In this document: positions 51,510 to 60,107 of the stretch, piece after piece
Numbering within the stretch: the first letter of the stretch is position 1
How the letters are laid out: each line of letters opens with the position of its first letter
Origin: Kitasatospora phosalacinea
GTDB lineage: Bacteria; Actinomycetota; Actinomycetes; Streptomycetales; Streptomycetaceae
Reading direction: 5' to 3'
Length of the DNA stretch: 64,000 bases
Assembly: GCF_000716545.1 (NCBI RefSeq)
Contig: NZ_JNWZ01000038.1
Location: forward strand, 1-64,000
The notes under the pieces: model-generated
What the model was told of the DNA's origin: nothing
Database searches by the model: none
What the model saw: the letters and a program-made list of their open reading frames with translations, nothing else
Translations under genes and position numbers: made by a program

Positions 51510-52574
51510 GTGGAACGTCGCAAGGGCACACACGGATCGGCGTTCTGCTCGCCGGACTTCTTCGCCTCCGAACTCGTCCGGGCCCGCGAGAGGGCCGGTC
51601 TCTCCCAGGGCGACCTGGCCAACCTGGCCCACTGTGACCGCTCGTTGATCAGCCGCATCGAAGCAGCCGAACGGGTCCCCCAGCAGGACTTCGTCCGGGC
51701 CTGCGACAAGTTGCTGGACGCGGACGGACTGCTGCTGCGGATCTGGGAACGCGTGCCGTGGCGCCAAGGCGTCGAATACCCCGACTGGTTCCGGCGCTTC
51801 GCGGAGATGGAGGCGCGGGCGACCATGCTCCGTGACTACCAAGTCTCGCGCGTCACCGGCTTGTTGCAGACTCCGGAGTACGCCAGGGCGCTGCTCGCCC
51901 AGGGCGATGCGGCGGGCGACGAGCAACTGATCGACGAACGCGTGGCGGCGCGCATGGACCGGCAGCGCCGGTTCTTCGAACTGGACGAGGACGGGCCGCT
52001 GCTGATCGTCGTCCTGCACGAGGCGGCGATCCGTACCGTGGTCGGCGGCCCCGCAGTGATGGCCCGGCAGTTGGAGCGGCTGCTGGAGGTGGCGCGCCAC
52101 CCGAACATCCTGCTCCAGATCGCCCCGTTCGACATGGGCGAGCACACGCCCTCCAGCGTGTCACTGACCCTGGTCACGCTGCCGGGCGGCCAGGAGTGCG
52201 TCTACTCGCAGAGCCTCAACAGGGGCCACTTCATCAGCGACAACGCCGAGATCACCCGCCTGGCCCGGCGATATGATCGACTCCGAGCCAACGCCCTGTC
52301 AGCACCCGACTCCGCCCGCCTGATCCGCAGCATCATGGAAGGACTGTTGAACATGCTCCCCCAGCTCGACCTGGCCTCCGCCTCGTGGTCCAAGAGCAGC
52401 TACAGCGACGAGAACGGCGGCCAGTGCGTCGAGGCTTCCCACACCTTCGCCACCACCGCCGGCATCGTCCCGGTCCGCGACAGCAAGGACCCCGAAGGCC
52501 CGGCCCTGCTCTTCCCCACCACCACTTGGCAGACCTTCCTCACCGGCCTCAAATCCGGTGACATCACCACCTGA
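51510..52574 (+). CDS. XRE-family regulator, HTH-DUF5753 fused to DUF397
   Basis: A 354-residue protein in three parts. Residues 15-70 are an XRE helix-turn-helix (ELVRARERAGLSQGDLANLA, SRIEAAERVPQ). About 85-270 is the Scr1/DUF5753 domain (YQVSRVTGLLQTPEYARALL, MDRQRRFFEL). About 288-350 reads like DUF397 (SWSKSSYSDENGGQCVEASH, VPVRDSKDPEGPALLFP). In streptomycetes DUF397 is normally a separate small gene next to the WhiJ-like XRE gene and thought to act as its antitoxin or partner. Here both are one protein, which is unusual. No separate DUF397 gene is nearby. Confidence 0.92.
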   Translation: MERRKGTHGSAFCSPDFFASELVRARERAGLSQGDLANLAHCDRSLISRIEAAERVPQQDFVRACDKLLDADGLLLRIWERVPWRQGVEYPDWFRRFAEMEARATMLRDYQVSRVTGLLQTPEYARALLAQGDAAGDEQLIDERVAARMDRQRRFFELDEDGPLLIVVLHEAAIRTVVGGPAVMARQLERLLEVARHPNILLQIAPFDMGEHTPSSVSLTLVTLPGGQECVYSQSLNRGHFISDNAEITRLARRYDRLRANALSAPDSARLIRSIMEGLLNMLPQLDLASASWSKSSYSDENGGQCVEASHTFATTAGIVPVRDSKDPEGPALLFPTTTWQTFLTGLKSGDITT

Positions 52575-52694
52575 CACGCCCTCACCCGTGCCCCCACGGA
52601 CACCCCCACAACCGCCGTCCCGGTCAGGGTCGTCCGGGCCTTGGTGGCAAGCCAGGCCCGGTTGGACCCCGATGGGTACCGTGCTGCGAGGCGG

Positions 52695-53321
52695 TCACAT
52701 CGTTCCTACCACCGCGGTCAACTCGCTGACGAAGGTCTGCCAGGAGGGAAGCAGGGAGACCGGCCCGTACGGATCGAGGCGTTCGAGAAGCTTGTGCCGG
52801 TGCTGGGGGAAGCGCTTCTGGAAGCCCTCCAACCGACGGCCGGAGTATCCGCTGGCCGTGGCCAGCGAGTCCTTGAGCAGCTTCTTGGGGTCGGCGACCT
52901 TCTCGACGGACGCTCCCTTGGGCAGGTTCAGCGGTACCCGGCCCTTCGGGTTCTCTGCGACCTGGCGGATCAACGCCTCGTCGAGCAGCAGCCAAGCCTC
53001 CAGCATCCGGACCGGGACGACCGCGATGTGCGGACAGTTCGGCCACTCGGACGCGACTGCTTCCGCGATCTCCTCCCGGCGCTCCGACACGCCGGCCCGG
53101 TCGGCGTCCCGGTGGATCGCGATCAGGTCGTAGTCGTCTCCGAACTTTCTCGCCACCCGCAGCTTGTCCGGTACGGAGTGGGCCGCGACGTTGCTCAGAC
53201 GGCCGAAGTCCGGCGAGGTGACGGACGCCGTTCTGCCTGCGCGGGCCACGATCGCCTCGATGTGGCGGACCAGGCCGTCATCGCTGCTTCCCTCACCGGT
53301 GAAGAGGACACGGAACGTCAC
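52695..53321 (-). CDS. DUF4276-family Toprim-like protein
   Basis: A 208-residue protein with a Toprim-like arrangement: Glu10 in LFTGEGSSDDG, the acidic pair Asp72 and Asp74 in AIHRDADRAG, and Glu108 in VRMLEAWLLLDE, the pattern of OLD/DUF4276 nucleases. It follows an ABC-type ATPase with a GTGA overlap, as in split OLD-like or PARIS-like defence modules. Metal-dependent cutting of nucleic acid is expected from the family; there is no direct test. Basic residues are frequent in the C-terminal half. Confidence 0.85.
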   Translation of the reverse strand: MTFRVLFTGEGSSDDGLVRHIEAIVARAGRTASVTSPDFGRLSNVAAHSVPDKLRVARKFGDDYDLIAIHRDADRAGVSERREEIAEAVASEWPNCPHIAVVPVRMLEAWLLLDEALIRQVAENPKGRVPLNLPKGASVEKVADPKKLLKDSLATASGYSGRRLEGFQKRFPQHRHKLLERLDPYGPVSLLPSWQTFVSELTAVVGTM

Positions 53322-54739
53322 ATGTCCCCCAAGTCGAGCGTGGTCTGGGCTCCTGGGGGAGTAGTGAGGTAGGGAAGGATATCGGCCTTCGTCACGTAGG
53401 TCCGATGCCCCTCGGGTACCCGCCAGGTGTCGCGCAGCGGACGCAGTCGCAGGGCTCGTGCGATCGAGCCGTCTTCCAGCGGGTGCAGTGCGGTGTCCGC
53501 GAACAGGAGGTCATCGGGGGAGACCAGTTGAACAACGCCGGGGGAATGGGTATTGATCAGCACTTGCCGGAACGGGTTGTCCGTTCCGGGGGCGGTCATC
53601 GGGTCGACGGCGAGGTCCCGGACGAGATCCACCATGGGGACGAGATTGGCCGGGTGGATTCCGTTCTCCGGTTCCTCCATGCACAGCATGCCCCGAACGG
53701 TGGGGTCTTCCAGCAGGACGCACAGTGCGAGGAAACGCAGGGTGCCCTCGGAGAGGCTTCGAGCGGGCAGCACCATGCCGTCCGACTCGCGTACCTGGAC
53801 GGTCAGCAGTTGACGGACTTCGTCCTGATCCACGGCCAGGTCACTGACCTGCACGCCTGTCAGGTCGGACAGGCGGCCTGCGACCCGGGCGTACACCTGC
53901 TCCGGGTCCTCTCCGGCAACGGTGTGGGCGACGCGGTACAACGCCGCCGGCAGGTGGACACCGTCCACGCCCATCACCTGCGGGTCGATGAAGCGGTCGG
54001 CACTGCGCAGGGCCGAAGGCTCCAGGGCGAGTCGCCGCCAGGACTCCATCTCCCGCCGTGCCGCGAGGATGGTCGGATCATCGCTGGAGGTGATGGTGGA
54101 AACCACGGTGGCGGGTGCCCGGGATGCGGCGGCGGGCTTGGGCTGTCCGCGGCTGCCGCCGTCCTGGTGGATCTTGACGATCGGGCTGCCGGATTCGGCG
54201 TCGATGTCGGTCGAGATGAACGGAGCGCCACTTCGATGTCCGACGATCACCTTGTCGCGGAACTGGCCGGCACTGTGCGGGAAGCGCAGATGGCGTTTGG
54301 CGGCACCCTTCGTGATGTGCCGGAGTTCCTCGTGCAGGAGCGTGAGGCGGCCGAAGCGGTCGAGTCCCGAAGGGTCCTGGTAGCCGATTTCGAGTTCGTA
54401 GCGGAGGAAGGAAGTGGTGGGCTTCGTCGCTCGCCCGAAATCGTCCTCGATGGCCAGCGGAACGATCATCTCTGCGGCGAATCGCATCCTCAGCCGCTGG
54501 GAACCGAAGCCCTTCCAGAAGAGGTCGCGAGGGTCACCGTGCCGTTCGCCGTGGACTCCGCGGACCTCCTGGGCCGCCTCCATCATCGACTTGTCAGCGA
54601 GCAAGGAGAGGAACTGGACGGCGTCGAACACATTCGACTTTCCGGTGCCGTTCGCACCCGCGATACAGGTGAACGGACCGAAATCGATTGCGGTGTCCAG
54701 CAGGTTCTTGAATCCGTGGACTTCGAGTCTGGTGAGCAT
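53318..54739 (-). CDS. ABC-type AAA ATPase (OLD-like) paired with DUF4276 protein
   Basis: A 473-residue ATPase: Walker A GANGTGKSN (28-36), a long mixed middle domain (about 100-310, low in hydrophobic runs), ABC signature LSEGT (329-333), Walker B LCMEEPENG (352-360) and a switch histidine at 398 (INTHSPGVV). It is like the N-terminal ATPase of OLD/RecF/AriA proteins, lacking its own Toprim domain, which is supplied by the next gene. Codon use and GC are lower than flanking genes, a sign of transfer. ATG 54739 has GGAGG upstream. Confidence 0.9.
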   Translation of the reverse strand: MLTRLEVHGFKNLLDTAIDFGPFTCIAGANGTGKSNVFDAVQFLSLLADKSMMEAAQEVRGVHGERHGDPRDLFWKGFGSQRLRMRFAAEMIVPLAIEDDFGRATKPTTSFLRYELEIGYQDPSGLDRFGRLTLLHEELRHITKGAAKRHLRFPHSAGQFRDKVIVGHRSGAPFISTDIDAESGSPIVKIHQDGGSRGQPKPAAASRAPATVVSTITSSDDPTILAARREMESWRRLALEPSALRSADRFIDPQVMGVDGVHLPAALYRVAHTVAGEDPEQVYARVAGRLSDLTGVQVSDLAVDQDEVRQLLTVQVRESDGMVLPARSLSEGTLRFLALCVLLEDPTVRGMLCMEEPENGIHPANLVPMVDLVRDLAVDPMTAPGTDNPFRQVLINTHSPGVVQLVSPDDLLFADTALHPLEDGSIARALRLRPLRDTWRVPEGHRTYVTKADILPYLTTPPGAQTTLDLGDM

Positions 54740-54770
54740 CAGGGGCTGGCCTCCGAAGGGTCTTCAGACG

Positions 54771-54982
54771 TGAGGGTACTCGCCCGCGAGGCCGCAGCCT
54801 GCGGTCTCGCGGGCGACGACTCTCCGGGCCGTGCTCGAGAAGCGTGCGGGAATATGTGGGAATGTGCGGGCCTCTCTCTGGAGGAACTCGGCTGCTGGAC
54901 GGCCATGTTCGCCATCAGACCCCAACTCCCAGATGCCTTCCCGCTGGTGGAGCACTACAACGTCGGCTCCTACACCCTGTGA
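54771..54982 (+). pseudogene. Short possible gene or remnant divergent from the ATPase
   Basis: A 70-codon frame from GTG 54771 (GAAGGG upstream) that reads VRVLAREAAACGLAGDD at the start and WTAMFAIRPQLPDAFPLVEH near the end; third-position GC is moderate. No family is recognised and it may be a remnant. The minus-strand alternative frame (54764-55051) has weaker codon bias. The following 100 bases to 55084 hold nothing recognisable. Confidence 0.25.
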
Positions 54983-55084
54983 CTGCACGATGCGGCCGTC
55001 ACCTCCTAGCCACGGCCTCACGGGCGTCGAACGCTTCGGCCTGACCGTCACCCCGAGAGCCGCGCCGTCTGGCCGGACGGCCCG

Positions 55085-55576
55085 TCAGGACGCGCGGGTG
55101 AGCGCCCCGATGAGGCAGCCGAAGGCGGCGGTGGAGGTGACGGCCCGGACCAGGTTCCAGCGGACCCAGACGTCCTCGAACGCGGCGCGGACGGCGGCCG
55201 GGTCGGTGAGCGTGCCGGGTTCGCCCGCGGCGGCGAGCCTGTCGTTGAGCGGGACGTTGACCGTGCCGGTGATCACCAGCATGGCCAGGTACAGGACGGC
55301 GGCGGCGGCGATCCACAGCAGGACGGCGCGGTCGCCCCCGCCGTGCCACTGGCACAGGCCCGCGGCGGCGATCAGCACCAGCGCGCCGAGGAAGCCGAGC
55401 ATGAACCAGCCGTTCAGGATGGCCGTGTTGATGCGCTGCATGGTCTCGATGAAGACCCGGTCGTCGACCCTGGCCAGGCCCGGCATCACCGAGCAGGCGT
55501 AGGAGTAGAACAGCCCGGCGCTGAGCCCGGTCAGCAGGACCGCGCCGACCAGCGTCGCCGTACGGAGAACTGCCAT
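55085..55576 (-). CDS. DUF1772 (anthrone oxygenase-like) membrane protein
   Basis: A 163-residue membrane protein with four hydrophobic helices (TLVGAVLLTGLSAGLFYSYA, ILNGWFMLGFLGALVLIAAA, AVLLWIAAAAVLYLAMLVIT, and a C-terminal one) and the family pattern NVPLNDRLA and WVRWNLVRAVTS. DUF1772 includes fungal anthrone oxygenases; bacterial members are mostly uncharacterised. It is divergent from the AraC gene, which probably regulates it. ATG 55576 has a G-rich upstream run. Confidence 0.88.
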   Translation of the reverse strand: MAVLRTATLVGAVLLTGLSAGLFYSYACSVMPGLARVDDRVFIETMQRINTAILNGWFMLGFLGALVLIAAAGLCQWHGGGDRAVLLWIAAAAVLYLAMLVITGTVNVPLNDRLAAAGEPGTLTDPAAVRAAFEDVWVRWNLVRAVTSTAAFGCLIGALTRAS

Positions 55577-55707
55577 GCCGGGAACCCCCGTTCGTGTCGT
55601 CATGCCCCCCAGTCAACCCGCCCGGCGGACCATGATCCATGGCTCGGACGCTCGTCGGCATGCGCCTGCGTCCACCGCCCCGGAGGGCCCCGACTACCCT
55701 GGCGGCC

Positions 55708-56712
55708 ATGGACGCGCTCACCGCCCTGCTGACCGGCCCCCGGGCGAGCGGGGCGTTCCTGCTCCGCTCGGTGTTCGACCCGCCGTGGTCGCTGCGGATC
55801 GAGGACCGCGCTCCGCTGACGGTGCTGACCACGGTGCGCGGCACCGGCTGGGTCGTCCCGGACGGCGCGGCGCCGGTGCCCCTGCACCCCGGCGACCTGG
55901 TGATCGTCCGCGGCCCGGAGCCCTACACCGTCGCGGACCTGCCGCAGACCCCGCCGCAGGTGGTGATCCACCCGGGGCAGGTGTCCACCACCGTCGGCGG
56001 CGAGCGGATGTGCGAGGAGCTCGACCAGGGCGTGCGCACCTGGGGCACCGGCCGGGACGCGGCGACGGTGCTGCTCAGCGGCACGTACCAGTTGCACGGC
56101 GAGGTGAGCGGACGGCTGCTGCGGGCGCTGCCGCCGGTGCTGCGGCTGGACGCCGGGGAGTGGGCCTCGGCGCTGCCGGCGCTGCTGGAGGCGGAGATCG
56201 GCCGGGACGAGCCGGGCCAGGACGCGGTGCTCGACCGGCTGCTGGACCTGCTGCTGATCTCCGCGCTGCGCAGCTGGTTCGCCCGGGAGGACGGCCGGGC
56301 CCCGGCCTGGTACCGGGCCCACTCCGATCCGCTGGTGGGCCGCGCCCTGGGCCTGCTGCACGCCGACCCGGCCCGGGCCTGGACGGTGCGGGACCTGGCG
56401 GCGGAGTGCGGGGTCTCCCGGGCCGCGCTGGCCAGGCGCTTCACCGACCTGGTCGGCGAGCCCCCGATGGCCTACCTCACCGGCTGGCGCCTGGCCCGGG
56501 CCGCCGACCTGCTGGCCGAACCGGACGCCACGCTGTCCGCCGTCGCCCGCAAGGTCGGCTACGGCAGCGGTTTCGCCCTCAGCGCCGCGTTCAAGCGGGT
56601 CCGCGGGATCAGCCCCCAGCAGTTCCGCGACCGGTCCGCCGCCGCCGGAGCCGGTGCGGACGGCCGAGACCCGGCGGACTGGAGCCCGGACGGCCGGGGC
56701 CCGGGCGGCTGA
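55708..56712 (+). CDS. AraC-family transcriptional regulator (cupin_6/AraC-binding type)
   Basis: A 334-residue regulator: an N-terminal cupin-like domain (1-170) with MDALTALLTGPRASGAFLLR and HPGDLVIVRGPEPY, and a C-terminal AraC double helix-turn-helix (about 210-310: TVRDLAAECGVSRAALARRF, LSAVARKVGYGSGFALSAAF, KRVRGISPQQFR). Its C-terminal tail is disordered. A TACCCT element (55695-55700) lies 7 bases before ATG 55708, a leaderless arrangement. Probably controls the divergent DUF1772 gene. Confidence 0.9.
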   Translation: MDALTALLTGPRASGAFLLRSVFDPPWSLRIEDRAPLTVLTTVRGTGWVVPDGAAPVPLHPGDLVIVRGPEPYTVADLPQTPPQVVIHPGQVSTTVGGERMCEELDQGVRTWGTGRDAATVLLSGTYQLHGEVSGRLLRALPPVLRLDAGEWASALPALLEAEIGRDEPGQDAVLDRLLDLLLISALRSWFAREDGRAPAWYRAHSDPLVGRALGLLHADPARAWTVRDLAAECGVSRAALARRFTDLVGEPPMAYLTGWRLARAADLLAEPDATLSAVARKVGYGSGFALSAAFKRVRGISPQQFRDRSAAAGAGADGRDPADWSPDGRGPGG

Positions 56713-56771
56713 GACCCGACGGTCGAGGCCCGACGGCCGAGGTCCGGCCCCGTCGGCGGAGACGCCCGGCG

Positions 56772-56816
56772 GGCGGCAAGCGACGGCGGGCGGCAAGCGA
56801 CGGCAGGCGGCAGGCG
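56772..56816. repeat. Short GGCGGCAAGCGACGGC tandem repeats
   Basis: Two near-perfect 16-base units GGCGGCAAGCGACGG(C/G) followed by degenerate GGCAGGCGGC units, between the AraC gene and the peptidoglycan-binding protein gene. Confidence 0.7.
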
Positions 56817-56943
56817 GCGACAACCCGGCGAAACCCCGGCAAACCGGGCGGGAAGCGGGCCCGGGCCCGGCCTTCCCTGTCGCCCCGGGGAATGCTCCTG
56901 CATAATCACCCCCGTTCGATTCCGACCCGAGGAGGACCGGCCC

Positions 56944-58452
56944 ATGCCGGCAGAGCGCTGCCCCCGTTGCGGTACCCCGCGCACGGCCGGCAGTTGCGGG
57001 TGCCACGCCGTCTCCCCGGTCGAGGAGACCGCCGTCCTCCCGCACCTGGAGGGGCCGCCGCTGGTGCGGCCGTACGTGGCCGGGGCGTCCGTGGTGGAGC
57101 CCGGGGACCCGGCCCTCGACCCGTTCGCCACCAGGAGCGCCCCGCCGCCGGTGCAGCCGATCGCCGCGTCCCCGCAGGGCCTGCCGCAGCCGCCCGCCGC
57201 CGGACCGCCGGTCGCCGTGCCGACCACCGCCGCACGGCCGCCCGCCGTGCAGCCGATCACCGCCCCGCCGGCCGCGCCCGCCACCCCGCCCCCGCCCCCG
57301 CCGCCGGACCGGGCCCCGCACGTCCCGCAGGCCGCCAGCCCGTTCGGTCCGCCGCAGCCGGAGCCGGACGCCGCCGCGACCCAACTGCTGCCGCCCGTCC
57401 CGCAACAGCAACAGAGCACGCCGCAGCAGAGCACGCCGCAGCAGACCCCGCCGCAGGGGGCGCCGGGCCGCTTCGTCCCGATCCCGCCGCCCGGCCCGGC
57501 GCGGGGCCCGGGCCAGGTGCCGGCGGCCGAGCAGACCATGCCGCTCACCCTGGGCCCGGTGGTGGCACCGCCGCCGCCCTCGCCGGTCTCGGCCGCGTAC
57601 CCGCCGGTGGCCCCGGCGCCGGCCGGCCCCGAGGCGCTCGAAGCGACCCGGGTGCTCAAGCTCGACGGGCACGGTCCGCGGCACGACAGCGGTGACGCGC
57701 ACGGCGAGGAGGCGTCGCCCCGGCAGGCCGCCGCGCCCACCGCCGACCTCGGCATGTTCACCTTCCGCGAGGACGGCGCCGAGGGCCCGGTCAGCCGGGC
57801 CGACCGCCGGGAGCGGCGCCGGCAGAGCGCCGACCGCCGCCGGCTGGTGATCGCGGGCGGCGCGGTCGGGGTGACCGCGCTGGGCGCGAGCCTGGCGATG
57901 CTGCTGTCCTCCTCGCCGGCGAAGGTCGACAACGCGCTGCCCGCGCCGACCGGCCCGGCGGTCTCCTCCCCCGCCGAGGTCTCGCCGAGCCCCACCGCCC
58001 CCGCCCCGGCCACCGAGACCTCCGCCCCGGCCCAGCCGACGGGGAGCGCCTCGCCGACCCGCACCACGGCCCGTCCGACCCAGGCCGTCACCAGCAAGGC
58101 CGCCGCCGCCCCGACCGGCGAGGCCCCGCCCGCGCCGAGCACCCCGGCCGCGCCGAGCACCACCGCCCAGCCGTCGGCCTCCGGCAAGGTGCTGAAGTTC
58201 GGCGACACCGGCCCGGAGGTGACGCAGATGCAGCAGGCCCTGATGGCGTACCGGTGCGACCGGATCGGGCCGCTGACCATCGACCGCACCCGCAGCGGCC
58301 AGCAGGGCTTCGGCGACTGGACGCGGCAGGTCCTGTCCGGCGTGCAGCACGACCTGTTCGGCGACGCCAAGCCCCGGCCGTACCAGGACGGCGTCTACGA
58401 CGCGGCCACCCAGGCCGCCCTGGCCCAGACGCCGCGGGGTGCGAGCTGCTGA
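56944..58452 (+). CDS. Membrane-anchored peptidoglycan-binding protein with N-terminal zinc ribbon
   Basis: A 502-residue protein: an N-terminal CPRCGTPRTAGSCGC ribbon (6-20), about 250 residues of Pro/Gln-rich cytoplasmic linker, one membrane helix (VIAGGAVGVTALGASLAMLL, about 302-321), a long external Ser/Pro/Thr/Ala spacer and a C-terminal peptidoglycan_binding_1-like domain (LKFGDTGPEVTQMQQALMAY, GVYDAATQAALAQTPRG). It likely tethers the envelope or senses peptidoglycan. ATG 56944 has AGGAGG upstream. Confidence 0.9.
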   Translation: MPAERCPRCGTPRTAGSCGCHAVSPVEETAVLPHLEGPPLVRPYVAGASVVEPGDPALDPFATRSAPPPVQPIAASPQGLPQPPAAGPPVAVPTTAARPPAVQPITAPPAAPATPPPPPPPDRAPHVPQAASPFGPPQPEPDAAATQLLPPVPQQQQSTPQQSTPQQTPPQGAPGRFVPIPPPGPARGPGQVPAAEQTMPLTLGPVVAPPPPSPVSAAYPPVAPAPAGPEALEATRVLKLDGHGPRHDSGDAHGEEASPRQAAAPTADLGMFTFREDGAEGPVSRADRRERRRQSADRRRLVIAGGAVGVTALGASLAMLLSSSPAKVDNALPAPTGPAVSSPAEVSPSPTAPAPATETSAPAQPTGSASPTRTTARPTQAVTSKAAAAPTGEAPPAPSTPAAPSTTAQPSASGKVLKFGDTGPEVTQMQQALMAYRCDRIGPLTIDRTRSGQQGFGDWTRQVLSGVQHDLFGDAKPRPYQDGVYDAATQAALAQTPRGASC

Positions 58453-58500
58453 CCCCGCGCCGCCCGGGCCGGGCCCGCCGACCAGGCGGTCGACGCGCCG

Positions 58501-59088
58501 TCAGCCGGTGACCGCCCTGAACAGGCTCCAGCCCGCCAGCACGATCATCGCCAGCGCGGCGACCCGCACGATGACCTTCATCGGCACGTGCCGGAGCAGC
58601 TTCTGCCCGCCGACGACGGCCACGCCGCCGACCGCGCACAGCGCCAGCCACGCGCCGAGGCCGACGGCCGGCGGGTCGGCGTACTTGGCGGCCAGGTTGG
58701 CGGTCATGATCTGGGTGAGGTCGCCGAACTCGGCGACCGCGACGACGGCGAAGCTGGTCCCGGCGACCTTCCAGAAGGAGTCGTTCGCGGGTTCCCTGCC
58801 CTCGGCGCCGTCGTCCTCCTCCTCCTTGTGCCACAGCAGCATGGCCGCGCCGCCCAGGAACAGCAGTCCGGTGACGCCCTCGACCCAGCGGTGCGGCAGC
58901 AGGGCCAGCAGGCTGCCGGCGGCCAGCGCCAGGCCGACCTGGAGGGCGAACGCGGCGGCGATGCCCGCGAAGACGTAGCCGGCCCGGTACTTGGTGCCGA
59001 GGACCAGGCTGGCCAGGGCGGTCTTGTCCGGGAGTTCGGCGAGGAAGATGATGCCGAACGTCAGCGCGGCGATGGTCAGGCTGTTCAT
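58501..59088 (-). CDS. GDT1/TMEM165 family (UPF0016) manganese exporter
   Basis: A 195-residue membrane protein with two repeated motifs: ELPDKT (Glu18-Asp21) and EFGDLT (Glu120-Asp123), each in a hydrophobic helix, separated by an acidic loop. The second keeps the E-x-G-D-x-T form and the first has Pro in place of Gly. GDT1 proteins export Mn2+ and Ca2+. The yybP-ykoY-type riboswitch upstream supports manganese as the ligand and substrate. ATG 59088. Confidence 0.93.
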   Translation of the reverse strand: MNSLTIAALTFGIIFLAELPDKTALASLVLGTKYRAGYVFAGIAAAFALQVGLALAAGSLLALLPHRWVEGVTGLLFLGGAAMLLWHKEEEDDGAEGREPANDSFWKVAGTSFAVVAVAEFGDLTQIMTANLAAKYADPPAVGLGAWLALCAVGGVAVVGGQKLLRHVPMKVIVRVAALAMIVLAGWSLFRAVTG

Positions 59089-59185
59089 CGGTGGCGGGGT
59101 CTCTCGGTCTCGGGCCGCCGGCCCCGGGGCCACCCGCAGCAGGGGACGCCTCGGCCCGGCAGCACTGGTTCATGGTCACAGCACT

Positions 59186-59294
59186 GCGGCCGAAGGTCTC
59201 GCCGACACCCCGCGGGGTGCCCCGGGCGCCGGGCGGTCCACGAGGGACGGGCCAGTGTGTCGACGGTCCGGTGGAGGGCTACTCCCCTTCAACA
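59186..59294 (-). promoter_or_regulatory. yybP-ykoY manganese riboswitch
   Basis: On the minus strand the 5' side has AAGGGGAGTAGCCCTCCACC (a hallmark of the class) and the 3' side GGCGAGACCTTCGGCCGC, the conserved internal-loop sequence that lines the Mn2+ site. About 100 bases separate it from the GDT1 gene. The element begins 12 bases after the stop of the FetB-like gene, so it controls GDT1 within a longer transcript or from its own promoter. Confidence 0.88.
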
Positions 59295-59305
59295 ACGCGC
59301 CGAGC

Positions 59306-60100
59306 CTACCGGACGCCGGCGGGCGCCCCGACCAGCCCCCGGCCGACCAGTTCCAGCACCGCCGTCACCGCGACCGCCTCCACGGCGAGCAGCGCGACCA
59401 GCACGAACAGCTGCACCGCCCCGGCCTGCACGGGCGTCGCCCCGCCGAGCAGCATGCCGACGAACGCGCCGGGCAGGGTGACCAGTCCGACGGTGCGGGT
59501 CTGGTCGAGTGCGGGGACCAGCGAGGTCGCGGCGGCGGCGCGGCAGACCTCCAGCCGGGCGTTGCGCTCCTCGAAGCCCAGCGCGAGGGCGGCCTCCACC
59601 TCGCCGTGCCGGGACCGCAACTCGTCCAGGGCCCGCCGGCCGGCCAGCGAGGTCGCGGTGAGCGCCCCGCCGATCAGGATCCCGGCCACCGGGACGACGG
59701 TGATGCCCTTGGCGGGCAGCAGTCCGGTCGCGGCGAGCAGCAGCAGGACGGGCAGCACCCCGGCGGCGATCGGCACCGCCGCCCACGCCCACTCCCACCT
59801 CGCGGCGGACCTCCCGCCCTCGCCGACCCGCCGCCCGGCGGTCCGCACCGCGACGGCGAACATCAGCAGCACGAACAGCGCGGACGTCCACAGCGAGCGC
59901 ACCACCCAGGCGATCACCAGCGCGACCAGCGCCAACTGGACGGCCGCCCGCAGCCCGGCCCGCAGCACCGCCCGGCCGTGCCCGAGCCCGCCCCGCCCGG
60001 CGACCAGGGCGGCGACGGCCAGCAGCACCGCGCAGGCGGCACCCAGCGCCGGGGTGACCGGCAGCAGTCCGGCGCCGCCCGCGGCGACGAACCCGCTCAT
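59306..60100 (-). CDS. FetB/UPF0014-family ABC permease
   Basis: A 264-residue membrane protein with six or seven hydrophobic helices and the FetB signature AVQLALVALVIAWVV, GLLPAKGITVVPVAGILIGG, TSLAGRRALDELRSR and LVTLPGAFVGMLLGG. E. coli FetAB exports iron. No FetA ATPase is present next to it. It follows the PMT gene by 7 bases, in an operon, and its stop is 12 bases before the manganese riboswitch. Confidence 0.88.
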   Translation of the reverse strand: MSGFVAAGGAGLLPVTPALGAACAVLLAVAALVAGRGGLGHGRAVLRAGLRAAVQLALVALVIAWVVRSLWTSALFVLLMFAVAVRTAGRRVGEGGRSAARWEWAWAAVPIAAGVLPVLLLLAATGLLPAKGITVVPVAGILIGGALTATSLAGRRALDELRSRHGEVEAALALGFEERNARLEVCRAAAATSLVPALDQTRTVGLVTLPGAFVGMLLGGATPVQAGAVQLFVLVALLAVEAVAVTAVLELVGRGLVGAPAGVR

Positions 60101-60107
60101 CGCGGCA

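Noticed and set aside
54764..55051. Minus-strand frame before the ATPase as a third gene of the defence module
   Set aside because: Weak third-position bias and no recognisable domain; the plus-strand frame is at least as likely.
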